Source: Trametes villosa
Taxonomy: Eukaryota > Basidiomycota > Agaricomycetes > Polyporales > Polyporaceae
Reading direction: 5' to 3'
Assembly (NCBI GenBank): GCA_002964805.2
Contig: PUDQ02000003.1
Coordinates: 3,286,001 to 3,350,000 of the forward strand
Length of the DNA stretch: 64,000 nt
The position numbers and the translations under genes are program-made. The notes beneath the pieces were generated by a model. That model was not told where the DNA came from and did not search any database. It saw only the letters and a program-made list of their open reading frames with translations. Position 1 is the first letter of the stretch, and every line of letters begins with the position of its first letter. Shown here in pieces: positions 23,552 through 34,640 of the stretch.

Positions 23552-25865
23552 ATGCCAGCCGATATCCCAATGCCGACCGATGCGAGCACGACTGCAGCGT
23601 CGGTGTGTACAGACGTTAGACGTCCGGTCAATCTGGTGCGCAACGACGACTCATGTCCGATACTCTCCGTGCTGACTGGCGCATAGGACGTGGAAGAGTG
23701 GAAGCTGCTCGAACCCAAGGTATGCGGAGGGATACTCCTGCTCGTCGTGCCCCCCAACGTATAGCCAACAACAGACGTTCCAGGAGGTGTTTGCCGAACT
23801 TCGTCGAGAGTACGGCGATAGACGGAGGTCCAAGGCACAGGAAAAACTCGACAAAGTGGTGAAGGAGCATTTTGACGACATGACGGATAGGTGGAAGTCG
23901 GAAATGGACACCCTACTTGTCTACGTCAGTCACTTCCAGATCTGCTGGGGATTATTTCACACTAAACGTTTGCACCGCGTAGGCTGGTCTCTTCTCGGCC
24001 GTACTGACAGCGTTCAACATAGAATCCTACAAGCTCCTCAGACCCGCTCCGATGGACGAAACGGTGGCGGCACTGAGGCAGCTCACCCGCCAGCTGAACG
24101 ACTTCTCGATCAGTCACTCGTTCATGAATGCTGCTCAGCGCCCCACCCCAGTAGACGACGCGACGCGAACGTCATTCCTCGCCCCGCCATCCATCGTCGC
24201 CATCAATGCACTCTGGTTCTCGAGCCTCATCTTCAGTCTGGCCTCGGCGTCCCTAGCGCTTCTCGTGAAGCAGTGGCTGTACGAGATGACATCCGGCCTC
24301 TCGGGGACGTCGCGCGAGGGCGCGCAACTTCGCCAACACCGTCTGGATAGCCTCGAGAAATGGCATGTCTCTACGATCATCAAGACCATCCCCCTCCTTC
24401 TCCAGATCGCACTCGTCTTGTTCCTCATAGGCCTAGTCCTCCTTCTGTGGTCTCTGCAAGGGACCGTCGCTGCCGTAATCTCGTCGCTCACCGGGATTCT
24501 CTTCATCTTCCTGGCTGCAGTAACCATCCTACCCACCTTCGAATGGCACTGCTGCTACCGCTCGCCCCAAGCCTACATCATGTACACGTGCCTCCGTCCC
24601 TTCCGAAACGGGGTAATCAGCCTGTTTCACCGGGGCACGAACGTCTGTGGACGACACGCTTCGAGCAAGTCGTTCCTCGGTCGGCGCTGCTGGCCGACGC
24701 TGCAGCAGTGGTTCGGGCTCCTCTCGCGCGCAGTGCGGTACAGGTCCTGGGAGACGCAGGAGCGCGCGTACCTCACCCGTTCCGACTCCTCCTTCTCACT
24801 CAACGTCGCCACCGCCATCAGGGCCTGCGACGCCACTCTAGACCCCGTCTGTTTGGACAACATGCGCGTCGCCCTCTCGGCGGAACCCGACGCACCCCTC
24901 GTGCGCTGCCTGTGGTCCCTCGGTATGAAGGCGGACATTGCGACGAGCGTCCGGGCGGAGCTTCTCAAGCGCGACGCCCCGGAGTCCCTCGCCCGTGTCG
25001 TCCTCCACGCCTTGCGGCAGATGCTCGCCATCGAGCGCCACAACCGCGGGAAGACGTGGGAGGCGGACGTGCAGGCGCTGTTGCGCTTCTACAACTTCGC
25101 GAGCAGGACGGACGAGCACGTACCGCACGACGACCTCACCCTGAAGACGAGCTTCCTGATCGCGATGGAGGCCGACCATGTGGACAATCAGTATGCTGCG
25201 TTACGCTATCTGGCGGCGGCTGTCCGCGTCGACTCTGCAGCACCGTGCAATTACGCAACCGTTGCCCGAGGTAAGCAAGGCCAATCGTCGAAAGCAGTGC
25301 GCACGTAGCTAATCGAATCTCCACAAATGAAGTCCTGTCGGCGGCGGAGCAATGGATCGACAAGAAGCAGCCGTCCGACGTGACGGAGCAATCGAGGAAC
25401 GCACCCCAAGTCTACATGTGCGCTTTCGTAATCGCCACGCACTGTGTCCTCCGTCTAGTGACAGGGAAGATGAGCACGCCGTATCCGCAGGAAGAACGCA
25501 TTGCAGCGCAGTGCGAGCGTGGCCGAACCGCCTTGGGGACCCTTCCGCGCTTCTTGCCGGCGTCAAGAGCCCTCGAGGCGGACACGGCCCTCTGCAACGA
25601 GCTGCTGTGGGGGCTGTCGCTCCTACTCCAACCGCTCACAAGCCTCGTTGCTATCAGGCCGGAACTGGTCGATGAGGACGTTGTTGCAGCCTTGGAGTTG
25701 GCGTGGTCTACCGCCAAACCTTCTCTCGTACCATGGGTCGCGTCCGCGCCGCGCACGGATGGCCCGGATCACCCCCAAGGCTCCGTTCGCGATCGGTTAG
25801 CCGCCCTGCAGGAGGACGCATCCTGGTGCTTTGACCCGTTTGGGATGTCTCTTTCCCCGCAGTAG
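23552..25865 (+). CDS. DUF6535 multi-pass membrane protein, copy 1
   Basis: Five exons, 23552-23602, 23687-23719, 23775-23924, 23983-25270 and 25333-25865, encode about 684 residues; an in-frame ATG at 23492 could add 20 more. The conserved N-terminal third fits DUF6535: a charged helix (KLDKVVKEHFDDMTDRWKSE), then GLFSAVLTAF, followed by hydrophobic segments ALWFSSLIFSLASASLALLV, LLLQIALVLFLIGLVLLLW and ISSLTGILFIFLAAVTILP, about four membrane spans. The C-terminal half is soluble and helical. The domain is common and expanded in Agaricomycetes; its function is unknown. It has a tandem paralogue 0.8 kb downstream on the same strand with the same exon plan. Confidence 0.85.
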
Positions 25866-26665
25866 GGGTATCCTCGCGCCAAAAGTGCGTGTTGTGATGT
25901 GAGTTCAGCTATACGGACACAGGTGCTGTCATTTCTCACCCGTGACGGTGTACAAGGAAAACACGCAGAATCCTCGTTCTTCTCCAAGGTCCTTCGCCCG
26001 TCCATGTCTTCTCCGGTATGTGTGCTACTTATCGTAGTAATCATCCATTATTGTTATAAACTCTTCGCCCCCAGACTGCAATAAACTAGAATGTGCCACC
26101 CGACTCTTGTTTTGGTACAATCACATGAATTACAGATATCTCTTCCGGGATATGGGCTAGTGTCGGTACGTACGCGCGCATCCTGCTGGTATGTACTTCT
26201 CGCGCTCGTCTCAGCCCATGCCCGGACAAGTTGGGCTGCCCGTCACCCCGGGGCTAGCAAGGTAGATTAAGCCGCCACCTGTGCTATTCACTTGCACGTT
26301 CATCATGCGCCGATGCAAGGTGGCTTGTGCCCTGTGCGATGGCATGAGGGCCGTCTTCCGCTGACCTAAAGGCGATGCTCCAGTCTCTATCTGGTAGAGT
26401 GGATGCTCTCCTGCCTCCGCAGTTGGACGCGCTCCGCCAATTCTTCCATGCAAGGTGTAGTCATAACCAAGCTTCGATGGGATACGACAGGTACTCCGAA
26501 CGGGGACTCCGAAAGTATGTATTCGGGGTCGGGCCTTGAATAGTTATAAGGCTCGGGGGAAGGAACTCGTCTTCTTGCTTGAGCCCCGAGCGAAGAGTCC
26601 GTGGTCTATCGACAATTTTCGGCTATCTGCACGCTACGTCGTACCAGACCCCTCACAAACAAATC
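25866..26665. other. Spacer between the DUF6535 paralogues
   Basis: No gene or repeat is visible. Upstream of 26666 the sequence should hold the promoter of the second DUF6535 gene. Confidence 0.5.
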
Positions 26666-28980
26666 ATGTCCATTCGCAACGCTCAACCTGGCTTGGTACG
26701 CACCCCCGCCTTGCATCGTGCCGTGGTGTCTCATCGACTGATAGTACATACAGGGTGACCATGAATCACCGGCAGACCCTATTCAAGCTGGCGATTGGGT
26801 CGTTCCTGAGCCACAGGTGTGTTCAGGCGACATTGTGAGTGTTGTCAATGATAACAGGATGGGCGAAAGGTTATTGCCGCGGAGCTCCAGAAGGAGTTCG
26901 GCGACGATCAACAATACGAAGCGCAAGGAAAGCTAGACGGGATCTTGCAAGCGACCAACAACAGTTCGATGGAGCGACGGAAATCAGAGCTGGATACTCT
27001 ACTCGTCTACGTGGGTATATTCAAGTTCATCTTGCGGTATTCAGGCCTTTGTTCACTCCTCTTACTAGGCCGGTCTGTTCTCCGCCGTCCTAACTGCATT
27101 CAACGTGGAGTCATATCGGCTCCTGCAACCCGACTCGACTGAGTCGATGGCCGCAGCCTTATGGCAAGTATCGGAGCAACTTAACAACCTTGCCGTCAAC
27201 GCTCCCGCCGGCACCGTTATCCACCGACCACGCTTTCTTCGCGATGAAGCTCTTCCGTTCAGCCCCCCGCTCTTTGTGGTCTGGGTCAACTGCCTCTGGT
27301 TCTCCAGCCTCGTAATCAGTCTAGCCTCGGCGTCGATTGCGCTCATAGTCAAGCAATGGATATACGAGAACAATGCCGGAATTTCAGGCGAGTCCCGCGC
27401 ATCCACCCAACTTCTACAATATCGCATGAACTCCCTCAGGCGATGGAGAGTACACGCGATCATCATGCTCGTCCCCGTCATGCTCCAGCTCGCGCTCATC
27501 ATTTTCCTCGTCGGGCTGGCCATTCTCCTATGGAACCTCCACAGCGTCGTCGCCGCCGTCGCTTCCGCGTTCATTGGCACTCTCTTCCTCTTCCTTGCCA
27601 CGGTGACCGTGCTGCCCGCCTACCGGTGGGACTGCTGCTACCGCTCCCCGCAGGCGCTCATGGTGTACACCGCCGTGCGCGCGTTCCGCAATCGCATGAT
27701 GGACGGCCTGCAGTGGGGCAACAGATTCTGCGCCGCACGGCGTTCGGCGGCCAAACCCGCGCCTCTGGACTTCTGGTGGTATTGCCTGCAGCGCTTCTGC
27801 GGCATCCTCTCGCGCACGACAAAATACCGAACTTGGCAGGCGCAGGAGCGTATCAACCTCAGCCAGCAGTCCGGCGCGCTCAATATCGAGACGGCAGTGA
27901 CGGCTTACGCCACAACGCTCGAACCCGCTTGCCTCGACCGGATGCGCATCGTCCTCTCGGGCGAGCCGGGCTTGCCACTCCTCCGCTGTCTCAACGCCTT
28001 GGGAATCGCGATGGGCGACGGGACGGTGGTACCCGCATCGTTCTTGAAGCGCAACGCGCGCGTCGTGGTGTCGCGCATGCTCCTGTATGCACTCCGCCAG
28101 ATGCTCGCAGTCGACAGGGGGGATCGCTCGAAGCTAGCGCCGGGTTGGGAGGTCACGGTCCAGGCGCTCTTCAACTCCTACAACGTCGTCTTGTCAGGCA
28201 TCTCGGTCCCTTACGATGACCTCGCTTTGCGGACCGCGTTCCTTATATCCATGGAAGCAGAGGATACTGCGAACCGCTTTGCGGCGCTACGCTACCTCGC
28301 AGATGCGGTGGACGCCGACGCGTCGACACCATGCGACTATTCCACCGTTTCCTGTGGTGGGTTCTTTGACATCTCTTCATTGTGGTTGATTCTGATCAGG
28401 CTGCCTCTTCGCGTTTCATACAGTCCTATCTGGCGCCGAACAATGGATCGAAAAGCAGGACGCAAACGCACGCAGCACCGCGCTCCCTCAGATCAACATG
28501 ACAGCCTTCTGCATCGTCGTATACTGCATGCTGCGCGTGGTCGAGGGGAAGACGGACGTGCCGATGCCGCAGCGACCGCGCTTCACGGGCCTCTGCGACC
28601 GCGCGCGCACGGCGCTCTGCGAGCTCCCGCACTTCCTCCCCGACCGAGACACGCTCGTGCGCGACCATGCGCTTTGCGACCAGTTCTCGTTCGGGCTGCA
28701 GCTCCTCCTCGCGCCGCTTACGCGCCTCTCCAGGGCAATGGACGCGCCACACGCGGCCGACTCCGCTCCGCACCTAGTGGACACCCCGTCGCCGATCCAT
28801 GAAGACGTTGTCGACGCGTTGGAGGACGTGTGGGACACCGCATGGGCCGTCCTGGTTCCCGACCCAGGTCGGCCATCGAGAGTAAGGGACCTGCCCATCA
28901 CCGGACGGCTGGAGTCGTTGCAGAGCGACGTGGCATCGATCTTCAATGCGTTCGGCATGAGTCTCTTCATCTATAACTAA
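26666..28980 (+). CDS. DUF6535 multi-pass membrane protein, copy 2
   Basis: Six exons, 26666-26695, 26754-26816, 26858-27010, 27069-28356, 28424-28980 plus the phase-matched junctions between them, encode about 696 residues (five introns are not needed; the model has four). The large fourth exon of copy 1 and the matching exon here are both exactly 1288 nt. The DUF6535 hallmarks recur: KSELDTLLVY, GLFSAVLTAFNVESY, then spans CLWFSSLVISLASASIALIV, LQLALIIFLVGLAILLW and AFIGTLFLFLATVTVLP. The soluble C-terminal half is conserved with copy 1 (for example the VLSGAEQWIEK start of the last exon). One intron (26817-26857) is only 41 nt, so that junction is the least certain. Function unknown. Confidence 0.85.
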
Positions 28981-29331
28981 ACGACGCCCCCACCGTACTG
29001 CCTCATCGCTGTACAGCCGCTGTATTCCGTCTCCTTCTAGTCTGCTTCAGACTGTGTACCACTTCGTCCCATCTTGTGTATGCAGTGGTTGCGCCAGGCC
29101 GCAACGCTTACCACACAAGTTCTTACTTATTTCGGGGCTGCCTAGATGCTGTCCGTCCCGGCATTGACAAGATACTGATTGGTAGAAACCAGACGACGGG
29201 GCTAATGACGGCCAGGCTCCCGGCTGTTCAGGTAAATCGCAAATGTGACGATGGGCAGCGACAGGTGTGCCGGACGCGACGCGATGGTATTGAAGACAGT
29301 CACAGAGGTAATGGCAAAAGGAATGTACGAT
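28981..29331. other. Convergent intergenic region
   Basis: This holds the 3' flanks of the plus-strand DUF6535 gene and the minus-strand HF1 gene. No other feature is visible. Confidence 0.5.
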
Positions 29332-31553
29332 TTACGCGCCAAGGATACTACACAACTCTGCCAGGGGCCCCACAACGGCGGACGGATGCGGGGTCTCATT
29401 GCGGACGCCGACGAGGAAGTCGACGTTGCCTTCGATGCCATCAAGACGCCTGACCAGCACCGTCGGATGCAAATCCACCATCGCAGGGACGAGAACGCGG
29501 CCCACGCCGCCGCTCACGACCACGACATCTGCCGCCGCCAACGCAGGGGCCCCGCCGTCCGACCTAGCCTGGAAAGCCGGAAGGTCGACTTGCTGGCACC
29601 ATCGCCGCAGTTGTGCGAAAAAACGTTTTAGGGACTGGCGTATGCACTGGCGCGTTCACAGGGAAGACCCGCGCCGTAGGAAGGACGAGCCGGAGGGTGG
29701 CGAGCGTGCTGGGGGAGAAGGGGGCGAGGCCAACGACCTTGTAGCCGTGCCGCGTGAGCCGATCGATAGACTGTGAAGCGTCGGAAAAGAGCTTGGGCGA
29801 GAGGATGCACGCAAGGGCGTCGGCGAGGAAGGCGGGCCGCGACGAACGCGCTATCTCGAGCTTGTCTGCTAGGTTCCTGAGGGCGAGATGTACGACTGCC
29901 GGGAGCGAGGTGGCGGATGCGTCCTGCGAGCACACAGTCAGAGCTTCCATTTCGAGGTATAGCTCCACTGCCGCTCGTGCGTCCAGAGAACGGCGGTGAG
30001 AAGCTGACAACCACGGTTCGATCGCGTCGCGGATCGCGCCCTCTCTGTCCTAGAACGTATGACCGCCACCTCAGCAAAATTGAGTAAAAAGTAATGCAGA
30101 GACTCACCAAGACAACTCCGAGTATATCGAGAACGACCACCTGTGGGGATGGGGACAGAGGCACGCTCGCGAAGGTCCATGGAAGATAGGGGAATGCGAA
30201 GGGAAGGTTCCACACGTAAAGTGACTTGTCCTCCTCGCCAACCGGGTCATTTTCACGTTGACTGTGGCCACCACCATCGGGCTTCGGTTCATTTCCGCTA
30301 CCGCGGCGGCTTGCCCTGCTCTCGCTCACGCCGCTGCGGCTACTCCCACCGCCGGCATGCCCGTTTCTGCCCCCGCCCCTCCTTTCATTGCTAGCAGTGC
30401 TCTTCGTGCTCCCAGTATGCCTTGAGCTCCCCTGGGTTGTGAAAGTCGCACCCGTGAGGGTGCGCCCATCGGTCACCGAGTCGCCGCTCCAGGTAGCGGT
30501 GCCGAGTGTTGAAAATGGCCAACAAGCCGCGAGCTGGGCCTGAAGTGCCGAATCTTTCCGAAACAGAGCTTGAGTTCGCCCTTGGGGAGGCGCATCAGCG
30601 TCATACTCGTCATAACTAGCTGGTTGCGCGGATATGCGACCTTCAAGGGCGTCCTGCAGGGTAATGGAGCCGCTAAGCATGACTATGCCGCGATGATATG
30701 ATCAGAATGCGTACCGCCCGAGTTTCGCGCACATATCGGATAGCTTTCTCCACGCCACGCCACCTATAATCCTTGCACAGCCTGCTGCAATATCAGTGCA
30801 TGTTGGTAGCGGTCAATGACGAGAGTAAGGAGCTCACTGATGATATATGAGGATATGATCGTAAATGCTCGACGGACTGTCACACCTCGGAGCGGGGCCG
30901 CTGTTGACAAAGTCGAAGCAATATGCTCGTGGGTTGTGGAGCTCGCCAAACATGTAGGTCGGGTCGAGATCTTCGCTCCCGAAGACGGGCCAGCCAGATT
31001 GCCGCCAGTCAGGAGTGCGAGCGTATGGTGACAACCGCTCTTCTAGTTCTGCCGTTCGGCGCTGCACCCAGGCATCGTAGACTGCGTCTTGGTTCGCCAC
31101 AGCCGAACTCCGGAATGCAAAGAAACTATCAGGCTCGAAGGAGTCATAGGAAACCTCGAACGGAATCCTGTGGGCACCTGCAATTGGTAACGCAGGCACA
31201 GTGTGCAAGTAGAGCGGCGAGTGGAGAGTCTCTGCGTAGCATCTTATGGGCGTTACGGCCATCAGCTGCGAGCTATCGGGTCCAGCGTCCGCGGTATGTT
31301 CGCCGGTGTCGATGGCGAATTTAGGGCCTATAGTGAATGAGGCATCGGGGACGGCGATGGGCGACGGGAGTGTGGATATCGCGCACAGGAAACCAGGCGC
31401 GTCGGGGTCTCCAATGTCGTCGTGGAGGTTGAATCGGACGGCCCAGAAATAAACGTTGGGGATCCTCGCCGCAGCAAGCTGACCGTCACGAGGCAGCCAG
31501 TACGCAGATTTGTCAGGTCTGAACTGAGCAACGACGAACCCATGCAGCGCCAT
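29332..31553 (-). pseudogene. HF1: unknown N-terminal domain fused to HAD-like domain, frameshifted
   Basis: Exons 31553-30838, 30781-30715, 30653-30108 and 30049-29332 follow the plan shared by all HF genes. The N-terminal domain (about 240 residues) starts MALHGFVVAQFRPDKSAYWL and ends with YMFGELHNPRAYCFDF. The 67-nt exon 2 encodes LCKDYRWRGVEKAIRYV. A Ser/Gly-rich linker follows. The HAD-type motif I (VVVLDILGVVL, Asp about residue 437, then DREG) spans the exon 3/4 junction. Exon 4 is 718 nt, one more than in HF2: a run of six A (29618-29623) shifts the frame after PVPKTFF. The correct continuation, up to the GGVGRVLVPA and HPTVLVRR segments, lies in the next frame down to a stop at 29332. 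It is a mutation or a homopolymer error. Its partner kinase K1 lies 600 bp upstream on the same strand. Confidence 0.75.
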
Positions 31554-32153
31554 GCCTGAGATATGAGCTGTCCAAGGTGGTGGCAGCTTTTTGGGGTCAA
31601 TATTGAACCCCAGTGCGGCCGCAACTGGATGCGTACTTCCGCTCAGTAGGCCGCAGACAAGGACAAAGAGGGGAGGATGAGGTCTGGTTTGCGTCCGTCA
31701 GTTGATGAGAGTACCCAGTAGTAAAACCCACATACAGAGAGACTCAGGAGAGTTGAGCAGCGGTTTGTACCAGTTTGAATGTGGTGGTCCGAAACAAAAC
31801 GCCTGTCGCGGTAGTAGGGGTGATACTGCTGGCGCTTACGCCGGCTGGACAAGCGTCCGGTGTGGGCGCGTACCGCAGACTCGACGCACTCGACAGCGAA
31901 CGACGCTTACTCTGAGATTTATCTTCGCCTTACGGACCATAGCCGTAACATAGTGCAGCTGGGAAATTGTCCCCGGGACTGCCGAAATATTCAGCGCGGT
32001 ACCGACATGCCATCCCGCCGAGCGAGTTCCACTGTGTTCCAACTTATTGCGCTGCAAGTGGCCGTGAAGATCGAACGGAGCACTGTACAGTAACAATACC
32101 GGCCGTAGTACAGGATTTAAACGCCTGCACATGCGCCAATGAAGCGTGGGCCT
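31554..32153. promoter_or_regulatory. Spacer between kinase K1 and HF1
   Basis: About 600 bp separate the end of K1 from the start of HF1 on the same strand. It should contain the K1 terminator and the HF1 promoter. No gene is visible. Confidence 0.4.
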
Positions 32154-33367
32154 TCACATATAGTTAGGATTCCACTGTTGCTCCTCCACGTAGCGTAGCG
32201 CCGCAACGTACTCCTCGGGCAGGAGTGTTCCGCTCTTCTTCCAGGACGAGTCCATCCAGTCGTACACCCAATCGCACACCCACCCCTCCGCGCGCATTCG
32301 CTCGCGGAACAGTCCTCGAAGCATCGCGTAGTCCGGCTCCTCTCCGAACGCCAGGCCCTTGACGTGAGCGTGATACTTTGCGAACTCGGGTGGGGAGAGC
32401 GCGAGAATACCCCCGAGTTCCGGGTCCATCTTCATTGCATGGATGAGCGACCGCCTGGTCGACTCGGGCCCAAGGAGATGCTTCCAAGGAAGGTTGACGC
32501 CGTGGATGAATTCGAGGAGGACATATAGTAGGGATTCAACGTCGTCGGCGCGGGACACGGCTGTAAGGCACAGAGTTACCAGTAAGCAGAGCGACTGAAG
32601 AGGAGAGACGGTAAATGGGCACACCGTGCGACTGGTGTGCAGCTACGCTGGCGTACCGGACTGTTCCTAGCGGGCGGAGGTCGTCCACGGAGATCGGGAT
32701 ATGCTCGCCGGTGTCTGCTAGGAGGTACGGACGTGCGAGCGCGAAGTCGAACATGTAGACGATCTTTGCTGTCTTGCCGCGGCCCATCGCGAAGTTGTGC
32801 GGCTTGATGTCGCACCCGACCATCCCTCTAGAGTGTAAAAACTGTATCCGACGGAGCTAGCGGCAAATTCAGTGAGAGATGGTGAACGGTAGGGCGATAT
32901 ATGGTAGCGGAATGGCACCCTTACCATCTGTTCGGCGAGCATGCACGTCGTGCGCAGGGTAAAGGTCCCTCTGCAGACGCGAAGCAAGCTGCTAAGATTG
33001 GGACTGAGGTAGTCCATGACAATCACGCAGTGGTTGGCGTCATTGCCGGCGTAGTGGATGGTCGGAAAGCCCTCGGTGCCGTCGGGGATGAGGGCGTGCA
33101 CCATCGCTTCGTACTTCAGCCTCGGTATACAGAGCTCCTCGTCATTGAAGCGTTCAATGTGCTTGATGGCAACTTCGGAGCCTGTGTTGATGTTGAACGC
33201 GCGCACAACATCGCCTGACGACCAGGAAAGTCAGTCTCCGTACGCGCTGAGTGATTAGGATATATACCGTCAGAGCCGCTGCCTAAGAAGTGGGTAACTT
33301 GGTAAATCCCGCAAACGGAGTATGATGCGGTGAATCCGGTGTCCTCAGAAGTAGAAGCAGACTGCAT
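32154..33367 (-). CDS. K1: divergent CK1-like kinase
   Basis: Four exons, 33367-33268, 33214-32925, 32856-32625 and 32560-32154, encode 342 residues, about the size of a bare kinase domain. The glycine loop is LGSGSDG. The ATP-anchoring Lys is in EVAIK (Lys51). The catalytic loop reads GCDIKPHN (Asp146, Lys148, Asn151), where CK1 kinases have HRDIKPxN, so the HRD Arg is Cys. The magnesium motif is DFA (167-169) instead of DFG. CK1-like features include GTVRYASVAAH after the activation segment and SRADDVESLLYVLLEF. Key acidic and lysine residues remain, so activity is possible but altered; phosphotransfer is not shown by sequence. It is paired with HF1. Confidence 0.85.
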
Positions 33368-34640
33368 ATGAATTCACACGTAGGATGGGACGACGGTTAG
33401 CAACGTATGCGAGATCTAGATGCCGGCAATCGTGGGCCAGTGCCAGCACTGTGAGTTTGACGGTCAAAGAGGAGGAAGGCACAGGCTGCGGAGTGGACTT
33501 GTTCAAGTTGGGCTGCGTGTATGTGGTATGACGGTGGTTATTGGACAAAAATATTTGCAACCCTTCTACCCCGCCGTTCCTCTTGATTCCCCACCGATCC
33601 CCACTGATCCCCTCTGGTCATCGTCGTTCCTCCTGATTCACCAGCTTGCACTCTCTATCCTCGCCGCTCAGCATAGATCCCTATGGTTCCCGGCGAGGGT
33701 GATGCACCCTGATTCCCCATGGTTCCCTCCATGAGGGCAATGCATCGAAAACACGAGTGGTAGTGAAACACCGTGATTCCTCACTGATCACTCTATTTCC
33801 CCAATGGCTCGGGGCATGTTCCGGTGTTATTTCCTCACAGTTCCTCGCAGTTCCTAGCAATACCAGCAAAGTCGAGTCAGTGGTGCAATGCGGCCAACTT
33901 GAAGACTTTCATGTGCTACTAGGCTAGGGCTTATAATGGTAGCCCCCGGGGTCCGTCGTTAAAGACTCGGGTTATCGGAGCAAGTACAGCGCATTTAGCT
34001 AACTATAAGCCGTTCTAGCGCGCTATGGAGTAGGCCATTGGACTCTCTTACAGTACGTGACTGAGGTATTCAACTTCTAGCAATCGAAGGGCGGGAGGGG
34101 TAGGCCTCGCTGATTAAGCGCTGGGGAATTAGAGGGAAACACGAAGCCCGAGACCGATTACATTTTGCGAGCTCGGTGGGGACCTACGGCGACGCTGCCA
34201 CCACGGTACAATATAGTCATGGGGATCCATGGGGAATCAAACTGAATTGATGTGCACTGAGGAGTGAGCGAAGACCGCGACGGAGTGGTGCAGAACGGGG
34301 ATCGAGTGAGGAGCGCTGGTGCACAGTGGGGAACCAGGGGGAATCGTGGGGATTTACGCGGAATTGTGCTGCATTGGGATGAACCATGGTGATTCTCGGT
34401 GAACTTCGGGGAAAACCCCTGGTTAAGTGGATTAAGTCCAGTAAACCGCCTCATAATGTGGGCCGCCGTGAACGTTTGAAACACAACCGAATGGGGAAGC
34501 GCCCGCATGGCGCCCAAGGAGCTCGCTCAGCCCAGTGCACTGCTCAACACACGCAATAAGTATACCTGTATCTTGGTGAGGTGACAACCGAAGAATCAAA
34601 GGCGAGGATATTATTGGATAGAGAACCTGTGCGACATGAA
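33368..34640. other. Intergenic region with two opposed TGATTCCCC-type arrays
   Basis: About 33574-33855 holds many short TGATTCCCC/CGATCCCC/GGTTCCC words on the plus strand. About 34200-34420 holds the same words in reverse complement (GGGGAATC, GGGGATT, GGGGAACC). Between them is unremarkable sequence. No gene is supported. The arrangement looks like a worn inverted repeat or mobile element. Confidence 0.5.
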
